From a virus, in the IMG/VR virus record IMGVR_UViG_3300042988_001121, positions 62,001 to 126,000 of that record: a stretch of 64,000 nucleotides of DNA. One strand, 5' to 3'. The stretch's first letter is position 1; the number at the start of each line of letters is the position of its first letter. A program made the translations under genes and the position numbers. The notes beneath the pieces are model-generated. The model had not been told where the DNA came from. It was given only the letters and a program-made list of their open reading frames with translations, and ran no database searches. Positions 19,675 to 27,675 of this stretch are shown here, in pieces.

Positions 19675-20515
19675 TAGCATTGCTCAGGCTTACATCAACA
19701 TCATTACAGAAGAATTGCATCCTGAATTACAGAATGTGATTGATACTCATGATAACCCAAAGACTAAACTATTGGCAGTCACTGCACACATTCGCGGAAT
19801 GATCAAAGCCGGTCGCGATACCGGTCTTGAGGATTCTAAGCCAAAGAAAGGTTCTAGTCGCGCCGTATTCTTTCCAAAGGAAAAGAAACAATTCACCTTA
19901 GATGGTAAGCCTGCTGAAAGCCATACCGCTGTTAAGATTGCTTTCCCCGGTAAACTTGACAAGTATCACGGAGAAGACACTTTACTTGGTGAAGATCAGA
20001 ATCGTAAAGAAGCTGATTGGTTTGTTAATGGGCATCATGGTGTTATTCATCACACCGATCAAGGAATGAAAACGAACCATGAAGGCGTTCTTGCGCCTGT
20101 GTTTGATTCGCATCCCGAGCACCATCATCTTGAAATGGGTAGGGTCGAAAAATTCAATGCAAAAGACTTGGCAAACCACACCAAGAACAGAGATTTCCCG
20201 AAGGGTCTGAATCTAGATCAGATTAAGAACGCAATGCTGCATGAACATGCTCTTGCTCATGGTGGTCGTTCTTATCAGTCTTCTACTGACGAAAATCAAC
20301 ATCAAAAATTGGTAGAGCACCCATATGTCAGTAACATGATTGATATGATGCACAATTCTGACATGCACCCCGGCGACATTAGCCCTCGTAACATGGGGAT
20401 TTATGTTCACCCACACTCAGGACACCGTTATCCTGTTATGACTGATTGGGGGTTTGGTAATGATATTGCGAAAAAATACGCCAAAGCAAGAAAGAAAATG
20501 AATATTGGTTACTAA
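19664..20515 (+). CDS. Putative protein-kinase-like fold protein
   Basis: 283 aa from the ATG at 19664, which overlaps the holin-like gene. An upstream TTG (19619) is in frame but unnecessary. The C-terminal third contains HPGDISPRNMGIYV followed by PVMTDWGF, which matches the H-x-D-x-x-x-x-N catalytic loop and D-(F/W)-G motif of kinase folds (Asp and Asn both present). Candidate Lys is in HTAVKIAF and candidate Glu in EDQNRKEADWF. Histidine-rich middle. It may phosphorylate something or only keep the fold; it sits with virion genes, so virion association is possible. Confidence 0.45.
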   Translation: MQIDSIAQAYINIITEELHPELQNVIDTHDNPKTKLLAVTAHIRGMIKAGRDTGLEDSKPKKGSSRAVFFPKEKKQFTLDGKPAESHTAVKIAFPGKLDKYHGEDTLLGEDQNRKEADWFVNGHHGVIHHTDQGMKTNHEGVLAPVFDSHPEHHHLEMGRVEKFNAKDLANHTKNRDFPKGLNLDQIKNAMLHEHALAHGGRSYQSSTDENQHQKLVEHPYVSNMIDMMHNSDMHPGDISPRNMGIYVHPHSGHRYPVMTDWGFGNDIAKKYAKARKKMNIGY

Positions 20516-20518
20516 AAT

Positions 20519-20539
20519 GGGCGCTTCGGCGCTCTTTTT
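20519..20539 (+). terminator. Intrinsic terminator
   Basis: GCGC/GCGC stem with TTCG loop, extendable by one G-T and one G-C pair, followed by TTTTTATTTT. It lies directly after the kinase-like gene and closes this structural transcript. Confidence 0.88.
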
Positions 20540-20553
20540 ATTTTGTTTGCTGA

Positions 20554-20829
20554 ATGAATAATTTATCAAAACCTTTATTAGACCTGAGAAGTCTTGATTA
20601 TCTGATTCCACCAAAAAATGTAGCCCCATTCATAGAAGCATATGAGAATACGGTAACAGACGATCCTTTGTTTTGTGGAACAGTGAAACACAAAAACATA
20701 GTTTTGTTTTACTTTTTTAATGAGCCTCACGAGGCTTTCATGTTAAAAGGAAATAAAATTGTTGATGGTTACACGTACCTATCCAGAGGTGTTATGTATG
20801 ACGGAAAATGGCTCCATGAATTGTTATGA
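20554..20829 (+). CDS. Hypothetical 91-aa protein
   Basis: Starts 15 bases after a terminator and overlaps the nuclease gene by 4 bases (ATGA), so it is the first gene of a two-gene unit. Contains a hydrophobic beta-like stretch (HKNIVLFYFF). The coupling suggests a functional link with the secreted nuclease, for instance as a cytoplasmic inhibitor, but there is no direct evidence for this. Confidence 0.6.
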   Translation: MNNLSKPLLDLRSLDYLIPPKNVAPFIEAYENTVTDDPLFCGTVKHKNIVLFYFFNEPHEAFMLKGNKIVDGYTYLSRGVMYDGKWLHELL

Positions 20830-21443
20830 AAAAACTTTTAATAATTACACTATTCTTATTTTGCCTCAATTTGCATGCTGCCTGCAATAACCTATATCCA
20901 AACAATAAAAAGATTGTTTTGAAAAATACGATTGAACTATGCAACACACATTATGTTGCATTACATTCTTCAATCGACAAAAGAGTTATACTGGTTTCAG
21001 AAAGAATTGAACCCAATTCAAAATTCGATATTGTTAGGGATAATAATTTCAGACCAGACACAAGAATACCCAATCGTATTCGATCAACGCTGAAAGATTA
21101 TACAAACAGTGGGTATGATCGAGGTCACATGGCTCCTGCTGATGATGCGGTGACAATTGAGCAGATGAATGATACATTTTTACTCAGTAACATGACACCA
21201 CAGGAACCGACATTGAATAGAGGCGCATGGAAGGCTCTAGAAGGCTCTATACGCGATCAAATCAATGTAAGCAATACCCTGACATGGGTAGTGACGAAAG
21301 CGGCTTATAAAGGCTCTAAAACGATTGGTGACGGTTTGATGGTTCCGACCGTCTACTACAAGATGATGTACATCAAAGGTAAGCCAGTTGAATCTTGGCA
21401 AGCAGAAAATATTGTCAACGGAAAAGTAGTTAAAATTAAATAA
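20826..21443 (+). CDS. Secreted DNA/RNA non-specific endonuclease (DRGH family)
   Basis: 205 aa with a clear Sec signal peptide (MKKLLIITLFLFCLNLHA, cleavage after the A before ACN). The mature part carries YDRGHMAPADD, the DRGH catalytic signature of NucA/EndA-type beta-beta-alpha-metal nucleases, followed by FLLSNMTPQEPTLNRGAW with the metal-ligand Asn. Such enzymes hydrolyse DNA and RNA without sequence specificity, here presumably in the periplasm or medium. Position among late plus-strand genes suggests expression late in infection. Possible roles are superinfection exclusion or degradation of extracellular DNA. Confidence 0.85.
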   Translation: MKKLLIITLFLFCLNLHAACNNLYPNNKKIVLKNTIELCNTHYVALHSSIDKRVILVSERIEPNSKFDIVRDNNFRPDTRIPNRIRSTLKDYTNSGYDRGHMAPADDAVTIEQMNDTFLLSNMTPQEPTLNRGAWKALEGSIRDQINVSNTLTWVVTKAAYKGSKTIGDGLMVPTVYYKMMYIKGKPVESWQAENIVNGKVVKIK

Positions 21444-21463
21444 AAAAAACCAAGGAATCCACC

Positions 21464-22231
21464 ATGCACTTTTTAATTGAAACTCAAATCGCTTATGTAA
21501 TGATGAATGAATCTATTCTTCTTGAAGATCGGATTCAATATCTGAAAGACAACATAGGTAAAATCACAACCGATCACGATCCTGATGCAGAGCACAAATC
21601 TACACCAGAAATTGTTGATCATTTTGCTAACAATGCTGATCCAACCAAGAATAAGGCGCATACACAGTATCTGCTTAATTTGTATAAATCCGGTAAGATT
21701 CAACAGAAAGATGCTGAAAAGATCAAATCAACTTTGTCTGATTTTGAAAAATACAAGGGAAAACTTTCTCCTGAAGACAAGCAACTGACAAAGAAAGTAT
21801 ATCCAGATATTGAGTCTATCTCCAAGAAGATTGAACCACATTTGGGTACAATGACTTCAAAGAAGCAAGCAGAAAAAACTTTGGATCAGCCGGGGCACAA
21901 AAAAGTTTTTGAGGATGATAATATCGCTGTCTATCATCTGACAGACAAAGATGCGTCACAACATCTTTATGGTGGTGGATCAGAAAGAGGCGGCACAGGA
22001 ACTAACTGGTGTACAGCGGCACGGTCAAATCAAAATCAGTTTGATCACTATCATGGCGAGGGTAATATCCATGTTGTTCATCGTAAAAAAGATGGTAAAG
22101 TCTTTCAGATGCATCCTGCATCCGGTCAGTTTATGAATAGCAAGAACGAGCAAATTGAACCGGAAGAATTTGAATCTATTAAATCTTCTGTTCATAAAGC
22201 AATGGACGCTGTTCCGAAAATTCTCGACTAA
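21464..22231 (+). CDS. Phage protein with TNWCTA motif
   Basis: 255 aa. N-terminal 130 residues are helical and lysine-rich. The C-terminal part has a compact domain with TGTNWCTAARS, a His-rich loop (FDHYHGEG), then IHVVHRKKDGKVFQMHPASG. This W-C-T-A type domain occurs in many large-phage proteins, including fusions to capsid and tail genes; its activity is not known to me. AAGGA lies before the start. A terminator follows. Confidence 0.55.
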   Translation: MHFLIETQIAYVMMNESILLEDRIQYLKDNIGKITTDHDPDAEHKSTPEIVDHFANNADPTKNKAHTQYLLNLYKSGKIQQKDAEKIKSTLSDFEKYKGKLSPEDKQLTKKVYPDIESISKKIEPHLGTMTSKKQAEKTLDQPGHKKVFEDDNIAVYHLTDKDASQHLYGGGSERGGTGTNWCTAARSNQNQFDHYHGEGNIHVVHRKKDGKVFQMHPASGQFMNSKNEQIEPEEFESIKSSVHKAMDAVPKILD

Positions 22232-22252
22232 ACTAAATAGAAATTGAAATAT

Positions 22253-22289
22253 TGTCAGTAGAATAAAGGTTCCACTGACATTTTTATTT
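22253..22289 (+). terminator. Intrinsic terminator
   Basis: TGTCAGT (22253-22259) pairs perfectly with ACTGACA (22274-22280). Inside it GAA/TTC can extend the stem past a mismatch. TTTTTATTT follows directly. It ends the transcript of the TNWCTA gene. Confidence 0.8.
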
Positions 22290-22300
22290 GAAAGAACAAA

Positions 22301-22852
22301 ATGAGTAAATTAGATTTTATAACAAAATATGGTAGCCCGAATGCAGTTAAATCTATCCCATCCAGAATAGATAAGATATTGGATTCTGGTAGTTCGGATG
22401 AAAAAAGGGACGTTATTCGTCATCCAAATGCATCGTCGGAAAATATTTCGAAGGCATTGAATGATGAAGACTATTGGGTTAGACATTTCGCTATCAAACA
22501 TCCAAACGCAACCAAAGAACATATTTCGAAGGCTTTGGGTGATGAAGAATATCGATTTAGAAGGGCTGCTATTGAAAATCCAAATGCAACCAAAGAACAC
22601 ATTACAAAAGCATTGAATGACAAAGACTGGCATGTTAGACAATCTGCTATTCAACACCGAAATGCAACACCAGAGCACATATCGAAGGCTTTGGGTGATG
22701 AAGAATGGTTTGTTAGAAGGGATGCTATCCGGCATCCAAATGCAACCAAAGAACACATATCGAAGGCTCTAGATGACAAAGACAGTACGGTTAGACGTGC
22801 TGCTATCAACCATATATCAGACGAGGATCTTTTAAATGCGTTGAATAGTTGA
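22301..22852 (+). CDS. HEAT/LRV-like tandem repeat protein
   Basis: 183 aa built mainly of five 26-residue repeats with consensus HPNATKEHISKALGDEE.VRRAAI (starting near residue 46), plus an N-terminal cap and a truncated final repeat (HISDEDLLNALNS). The pattern is that of leucine-rich-variant/HEAT-type helical solenoids, usually protein- or nucleic-acid-binding scaffolds. The near-identical DNA repeats could change number by recombination. Flanked by terminators on both sides, so it is a single-gene transcript. Confidence 0.7.
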   Translation: MSKLDFITKYGSPNAVKSIPSRIDKILDSGSSDEKRDVIRHPNASSENISKALNDEDYWVRHFAIKHPNATKEHISKALGDEEYRFRRAAIENPNATKEHITKALNDKDWHVRQSAIQHRNATPEHISKALGDEEWFVRRDAIRHPNATKEHISKALDDKDSTVRRAAINHISDEDLLNALNS

Positions 22853-22886
22853 ATGCTATTCGACTAAAACTTTTCTAACTTAAAAT

Positions 22887-22906
22887 AAGACGCTTCGGCG
22901 TCTTTA
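22887..22906 (+). terminator. Intrinsic terminator
   Basis: Seven-bp stem AAGACGC/GCGTCTT around TTCG, ending in TTTAACTTT. It separates the repeat-protein gene from the homing endonuclease gene. Confidence 0.8.
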
Positions 22907-22921
22907 ACTTTACCTATTATT

Positions 22922-24157
22922 ATGTTTAAATTTGAATTTGAAAACGATTATCTTTTGAGTTATCTACGGCTATGCGATTCCTGTTTATCAAGGGATGAAG
23001 TAGAAATTGGTGAATGTCATCATGTGTTCCCTCGCGCTATCTTCGGCAATAACGACTACACCGTTAAAATGACTTATCAGGAGCATTTTAAGGCGCACTG
23101 GTATCTCTGCAAGGCTTATGAAGAAGCGGGGCTTAAAAGACCATTTATGCAGATGGCAAAGGCATTATTCAGCTTCGTTGGTATTGCTGATTATCGGCGT
23201 TCAATCATTGACAATTTTACCGAAGAAGAAATTGATGAACTGGCTCCGCTGATTGCAGAGGCTCGCGAATACAACAGAATCAGTTCTATCGGTGAATTGA
23301 ATGGATTCTATGGAAAGACTCATAGTCCAGAGAGTGCTGCTAAGATGAGTTCGGCTCGCAAAGGAAAAGTTTTGTCGGAGGAAACGAGGGGTAAAATTTC
23401 TCGATATATGAGTACAAGAGATAAGAATTTTGTCAGATATTACCCGCATCACGATATAACAACAAAAGAGAATTTCTATTTTTCGATGAATGATATAAAA
23501 ATGGGGTTGGTCCCGGAAAATTTCGTTCGAGGTAGATACATTACTGAAAAAGAGAGACTCAAAAGAAGTCTTGCTATGAAACAGGCGTCCGATAATTTCG
23601 ATTATCATTGGGTTAAACGAGGTAAGGATAGTGAACTATACGAAAGTAAACACGCCTACAATCCAATGACAGGAGATCGTATTAGAATTCTTTTGGGACA
23701 AGAAATTCCAGAAGGTTGGGTATACGGAATGGTACAGGACGATGAGTGGAAACAAAAAAGAATTGCCGCATCAAGGGCTAAAATAAAGGGAGTGAAAAAT
23801 GATTATACTGCCAATGTTATAAACAAAGACCCGGAAAAGATCAGAAAAACTGCCGAGAAACATCGAGGGATGAAAAGAAGTGATGCCGCACGCAAAAACA
23901 TAAGCGAAGCTATTAAAAAGGCTTACCAAGAAAAAGGAAGCAAAAGAAACGGAGCTAAAAAGTATTTTGATTTAATTAACAGAAAGGTAATTTTTCTTCA
24001 TCCCGAACAATATGAAATGCGACCAGACAAAGAAAATCTAACAGATGAACAAATGATTCGCATAAGAAACATAGAAACAGGTAGCATAACTTATAAAACA
24101 ATGAAAGAAGAAATGCCGGTTGGGTATGAAATAGTTAATAAAAATAAATACTGTTAA
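22922..24157 (+). CDS. Free-standing HNH homing endonuclease with NUMOD3 modules
   Basis: 411 aa. N-terminal HNH-type core: GECHHVFPRAIFGNND, then TYQEHFKAHW (about residues 31-60). It is followed by NUMOD3 DNA-binding motifs, GELNGFYGKTHSPESAAKMS with RKGKVLSEETRGKIS (about 122-160), and a related basic repeat KHRGMKRSDAARKNISEA (about 313-330). Composition is K/R/E-rich and the DNA more AT-rich toward the end than the neighbours. Inserted just upstream of gp17, where T4-like genomes often carry the small terminase gene. Selfish element that would cut the allele lacking it. Confidence 0.85.
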   Translation: MFKFEFENDYLLSYLRLCDSCLSRDEVEIGECHHVFPRAIFGNNDYTVKMTYQEHFKAHWYLCKAYEEAGLKRPFMQMAKALFSFVGIADYRRSIIDNFTEEEIDELAPLIAEAREYNRISSIGELNGFYGKTHSPESAAKMSSARKGKVLSEETRGKISRYMSTRDKNFVRYYPHHDITTKENFYFSMNDIKMGLVPENFVRGRYITEKERLKRSLAMKQASDNFDYHWVKRGKDSELYESKHAYNPMTGDRIRILLGQEIPEGWVYGMVQDDEWKQKRIAASRAKIKGVKNDYTANVINKDPEKIRKTAEKHRGMKRSDAARKNISEAIKKAYQEKGSKRNGAKKYFDLINRKVIFLHPEQYEMRPDKENLTDEQMIRIRNIETGSITYKTMKEEMPVGYEIVNKNKYC

Positions 24158-24178
24158 TTTTAAAACTATTTCGTATCA

Positions 24179-25795
24179 ATGAATAAAAAATATTATCAGA
24201 ACAACGAATCTCTAAAGGCGGCTGGCGCACCTGTAAACTTTACTTTACAACAGGTTGAAGAATATAGGAAATGCGCAGCCGACCCGATTTATTTTCTTCG
24301 TAATTATGCCAAGATCGTTTCTCTTGATAAAGGTATAATCAATTTTGATCTGTTTTCTTATCAGGAAAGAATGATCAATGCGATGCATGAGAATAGATAT
24401 ATCATTTCCATGCTGCCGAGACAGATGGGGAAATCTACTGTCGTTGCTGGTTATGTCGCGTGGTACGTCACATTCAATGACAATAAAAATGCGGTTATTC
24501 TTGCAAATAAACAATTGATTGCGCAAGAGATTTTTGGGCGCGTAAAGATGATCATTGAGAATCTACCATATTGGATGCAATCTGGTATTTCCAAATGGGA
24601 CGAATTATCATTTAAGCTCGAAAACGGGTCTAAATGCTCATGCGCAGCAACAAGTCCCGCGTCCGTGCGTGGAAATTCGATAAATATGCTAATTTTGGAT
24701 GAATTTTCCCATCTAAAACCAAAATTAGCTGACGAATTTATCGCTTCTGTGTTTCCTACTATTTCTTCGGCGAAAAGCTCTAAAATGATTATTGTTTCTA
24801 CCCCAAAGGGAATGAACCATTTTCATAAATTGTGGAGCGATGCACAGGAAGGAAAAAATGATTTTGTTGCAATTGAAGCTAAATGGAACGAGAACCCGAA
24901 TAGGGATCAGGAGTGGGCTGATAAAGAATTGAAGACGTTGGGACCAGTAAGATTCGCACAGGAAGTTGAGTGCTCGTTTGCTGGCTCCAGTCGTACATTG
25001 GTTGACGGAACATTTCTATCAAACCTCGCGTCAATAGCCCCTGTATTCGAACAAAATAATCTAAAAATATATAAGCACCCTGAAAAAGAACATCGATACA
25101 CAACGATTGTTGACACATCTAGAGGTCAGCATCTAGATTACTCTGCGTTCGCCATCATTGATATTACGAAGATGCCATATGAGGTTGTTGCTACGTACAA
25201 AGACAACACCATATCAACATCAGCATATCCGTTTTTAATTACACAGACAGCGAAGAAATATAACGACGCATATATTCTGATTGAAGTCAATGATGCTGGC
25301 GGAGAAATTGCCAATACAATCTGGTATGAGTTTGAATACGAGAATCTTTATTTCACTCACAAAGATACCATTGCAGAGGGGCTAGGATACCCCGGTATCA
25401 GGACAACGAAAAAAGTTAAGGCAGTTGGTTGCTCTACGCTCAAAGAATTGATCGAAACCGATCAATTGATCTTGAACAGCTATGACATGATTCAAGAACT
25501 CTCTGTGTTCACTCAGAAGGGCGCTTCCTATGCAGCAGAGGATACCATGATCAACGACGACCTAACAACGTGCCTCTGGTTATTTGCATATCTTACTAAA
25601 CAGCAGATATTCTCTGATCTGACTTCAACAAATATTCGTGCCATTCTTGCGAAACAGCAAGAGGAATACATGCAGGATAACATGATTCCATTTGGTATCA
25701 TTGATGATGGTACAGAGACAGAGGAAGTTCCTCTGGCAAGTTATGTCATCGACAATGGAAGAAGCCCTCTTGAGAACTGGATGCTAGGTGTCTAG
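24179..25795 (+). CDS. 17: Terminase large subunit gp17
   Basis: Packaging motor ATPase and nuclease, 538 aa (T4: 610; the shorter cyanophage-type N-terminus). Walker A is LPRQMGKST (about residue 80), Walker B NMLILDEF (about 170), coupling motif IVSTPKG. The RuvC-like nuclease domain shows acidic residues in TIVDTSRGQHLDYS, LIEVNDAGGE and MINDDLTT. The start ATG lacks an obvious Shine-Dalgarno, but residues from YYQNNESLKAAG onward fit the usual beginning, so no N-terminal loss is evident. Its stop overlaps tail to tail with a small minus-strand gene. Confidence 0.96.
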   Translation: MNKKYYQNNESLKAAGAPVNFTLQQVEEYRKCAADPIYFLRNYAKIVSLDKGIINFDLFSYQERMINAMHENRYIISMLPRQMGKSTVVAGYVAWYVTFNDNKNAVILANKQLIAQEIFGRVKMIIENLPYWMQSGISKWDELSFKLENGSKCSCAATSPASVRGNSINMLILDEFSHLKPKLADEFIASVFPTISSAKSSKMIIVSTPKGMNHFHKLWSDAQEGKNDFVAIEAKWNENPNRDQEWADKELKTLGPVRFAQEVECSFAGSSRTLVDGTFLSNLASIAPVFEQNNLKIYKHPEKEHRYTTIVDTSRGQHLDYSAFAIIDITKMPYEVVATYKDNTISTSAYPFLITQTAKKYNDAYILIEVNDAGGEIANTIWYEFEYENLYFTHKDTIAEGLGYPGIRTTKKVKAVGCSTLKELIETDQLILNSYDMIQELSVFTQKGASYAAEDTMINDDLTTCLWLFAYLTKQQIFSDLTSTNIRAILAKQQEEYMQDNMIPFGIIDDGTETEEVPLASYVIDNGRSPLENWMLGV

Positions 25796-25953
25796 AAACA
25801 TCTTCCGTTAATGATGTTAAAACAAGGCTCTGTCCTGTAATCTCTCTTATAAGCAGGTTTCGGTATCGGAATGTGATTCTGTTTTACCGGAACCTTTGTT
25901 GGCGTCAAAGCAAATGAGTTTGATGCCAGAAGAATGATTAGAAAGAATCTCAT
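25792..25953 (-). CDS. Small secreted or periplasmic peptide (53 aa)
   Basis: ORF starting at an ATG within the stop of the upstream minus-strand gene (ATGA) and ending inside the terminase stop on the opposite strand. Encodes a Sec-type signal (MRFFLIILLASNSFA), a proline-rich mature part and two cysteines near the end (EPCFNIINGRCF). No family recognised. Coupled last gene of the unit starting at 26279. It could be a cell-envelope effector such as a superinfection-exclusion peptide, but this is speculation. Confidence 0.6.
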   Translation of the reverse strand: MRFFLIILLASNSFALTPTKVPVKQNHIPIPKPAYKRDYRTEPCFNIINGRCF

Positions 25954-26279
25954 TCGTAGACAATGATAGTTTTCTCTTTTGGAGACACTTCAAACATTCC
26001 TGTGAATGTCTCTCCGTCATAAGAGGCGTAATAGCCATCGAATTTGATGTAAGTCACTTCATAACCGAAAGTGAATTTGAAGACTGTCCAGTTCTCTGAA
26101 ACGTCTTCGCTACCTTCGCACCGCGTAACGTACTCACACTTGATTTCACCCAACTTATTGAATTTTTCTACTGCTACGTCTAAATTATAAAAGAAACCAA
26201 GGGTAAGATCGGTTTCTTTGATCAGTTTTGTTACATCATTAAAAAGTGGTGTCATAATAACCTCAGAGGTAGTAAACAT
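25950..26279 (-). CDS. Paralogous early protein, IKFDG-YDG family, member 1
   Basis: 109 aa. C-terminal half contains W..FKF....TYIKFDGYYASYDG..F...FEV.P and ends IVYE, shared with proteins at 40782-41120, 42016-42360 and, more weakly, 41218-41553. Start ATG 26279 has GGAG 6-7 nt upstream and an early promoter immediately before. Function unknown. The conserved tyrosine/aspartate-rich beta segment suggests a small single-domain fold. Confidence 0.7.
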   Translation of the reverse strand: MFTTSEVIMTPLFNDVTKLIKETDLTLGFFYNLDVAVEKFNKLGEIKCEYVTRCEGSEDVSENWTVFKFTFGYEVTYIKFDGYYASYDGETFTGMFEVSPKEKTIIVYE

Positions 26280-26301
26280 TTTAGCTCCTGTTGATGTATT
26301 T

Positions 26302-26330
26302 ATTATAACACAACAGAAGCAATGTGTAGA
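26302..26330 (-). promoter_or_regulatory. Early promoter copy
   Basis: On the minus strand TCTACA, 17-nt spacer, TATAAT. It drives the 26279 gene and the coupled signal-peptide gene. The TAA stop of the upstream gene abuts the -35 hexamer. Confidence 0.8.
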
Positions 26331-26927
26331 TTATTTGATTTGTTTACCTGTTGTTCCAAGAAGAACTTTTGTGTGCCACTCGTCACCAATTTTACGAGAA
26401 TAGAGATTATTGTGTAACTCCGGGTGAGCCAACATTTCAGGATCAGTTGGATGTGGTCTACGAATTTCTTCGCCCTTGCTGGTATGATAATCATGTGCTT
26501 CATCGTAGGTCTTGGCAAACTCTCCGACGTTCATGTGTCTCTTACTGAAAGCAAGAGATTTTCCTGAAATTTCGACATGAGAACGATTTCTCTTAAGATC
26601 GTCCTTCATTATCGATGATAGAGCGTTCTTTCCTTCAGGTGAGCCATCTGTTGCAACGGCGACTCGTTTTCTTCCGTTCGAATCCTTGTACATCGCAACG
26701 GCATTGATTTTACCGTCCTTGCGACTTATTTTCCACATGGGAATCTTATTCACCATTTCCTCTGGTGAAGCGAATCCGCTGCCTTTTAATCCGCCCTGTG
26801 ATTCATAGGCTCGATGCAGCATCCCGTGGATTTCTTCGGCATGCCTTCTTTTTTCTTCCTCATGTTTAGGCAAGAAGTTTTTGAATGATTCGACTAAATG
26901 TAGGTACTGTGAAAATGTTTTCATCAT
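26331..26927 (-). CDS. Hypothetical protein, basic, GNAT-like segment possible
   Basis: 198 aa, starting with two ATGs and overlapping the upstream hydrolase gene by 4 bases. The middle (PMWKISRKDGKINAVAMYKD then RKRVAVATDGS and a KxxLSSIMKDDLKR helix) resembles the beta-strand/helix order of acetyltransferase-like domains found in some phage proteins, but the resemblance is weak. Histidine- and lysine-rich elsewhere. Function unknown. Confidence 0.6.
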   Translation of the reverse strand: MMKTFSQYLHLVESFKNFLPKHEEEKRRHAEEIHGMLHRAYESQGGLKGSGFASPEEMVNKIPMWKISRKDGKINAVAMYKDSNGRKRVAVATDGSPEGKNALSSIMKDDLKRNRSHVEISGKSLAFSKRHMNVGEFAKTYDEAHDYHTSKGEEIRRPHPTDPEMLAHPELHNNLYSRKIGDEWHTKVLLGTTGKQIK

Positions 26928-27460
26928 GACAACTGGTTATTGTCGTATTTAATTACATTAACAAGAATGTCAGCATTTTCTTCTGTCATCCTGTGACCAC
27001 CAGTTGAATAGACGATCTTACCAAGCCCGTTATAAATCTTGGCAGCGAATTGGCATGGAACTACATTGTCATCTGTGTTCAGGACAATAACTCTTGGTGT
27101 TGTTAGATTGATCCCTTTGATGCAGCACTTTTTGTATTGTTCAAGCACTTCATCTGTTACGCCGTATTTTTTTAATGATGTTGCTGGTAGCAGACTAGGA
27201 TTGCATAGATACAATGAAGAAGGAATGATGTTGGCTATCTGTTCTGCATACCATCCACCAAGAGAAGACGCAACGATCATCGGATACTGACCATTAGCGT
27301 TGATCTGTTCGACCATTCTTGCAACAGATTCTTTTGGGTTATTTGAATCGTACTCCAATGCAATGAATTCAATTTCTCTGCCAAGTTTCTCTTTGATCAT
27401 TGCACCGGTTGATGACTTCTTATTGGAACCAAAGCCATGAATGTAATAAACTGTGTTCAT
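26924..27460 (-). CDS. YqiA-like alpha/beta hydrolase
   Basis: 178 aa esterase-type fold of the YqiA/UPF0227 family: N-terminal YYIHGFGSNKKS, nucleophile elbow ASSLGGWYAEQ (Ser of G/S-x-S-x-G-G), acidic LNTDDNVVP and the catalytic His in GGHRM. Triad appears complete, so it is probably active on short acyl esters. GGAG lies before the start. A -10-like ATTGTA (27481-27486, plus strand) is upstream but without the usual -35. Confidence 0.8.
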   Translation of the reverse strand: MNTVYYIHGFGSNKKSSTGAMIKEKLGREIEFIALEYDSNNPKESVARMVEQINANGQYPMIVASSLGGWYAEQIANIIPSSLYLCNPSLLPATSLKKYGVTDEVLEQYKKCCIKGINLTTPRVIVLNTDDNVVPCQFAAKIYNGLGKIVYSTGGHRMTEENADILVNVIKYDNNQLS

Positions 27461-27492
27461 TTAATTCTCCTGTTGGTTCTATTGTAACACAC

Positions 27493-27675
27493 TTATTTTG
27501 ATTTGAATGCATCAGCTAACTGAACATCCGTAAGAGAGTCAAAGAAGGCGATTGTTTTCTCTTGGCTGTTGTGATTAGCCAGAAAATAATTCACCTTCTT
27601 CCCTGTCTTGGTGTCCGTGAACGAGAATGTGTTTCCTTGGTGGCTGAATTGATAACGATCAGAATAGTTTTTCAT
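27493..27675 (-). CDS. Hypothetical 60-aa protein
   Basis: ATG at 27675 with GAGG 9 nt upstream is preferred to an in-frame TTG at 27690. It overlaps the end of the nucleotidyltransferase gene by 17 bases. Beta-rich N-terminus (SFTDTKTGKKVNYFLANH), short helical end. No family recognised. Confidence 0.6.
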   Translation of the reverse strand: MKNYSDRYQFSHQGNTFSFTDTKTGKKVNYFLANHNSQEKTIAFFDSLTDVQLADAFKSK

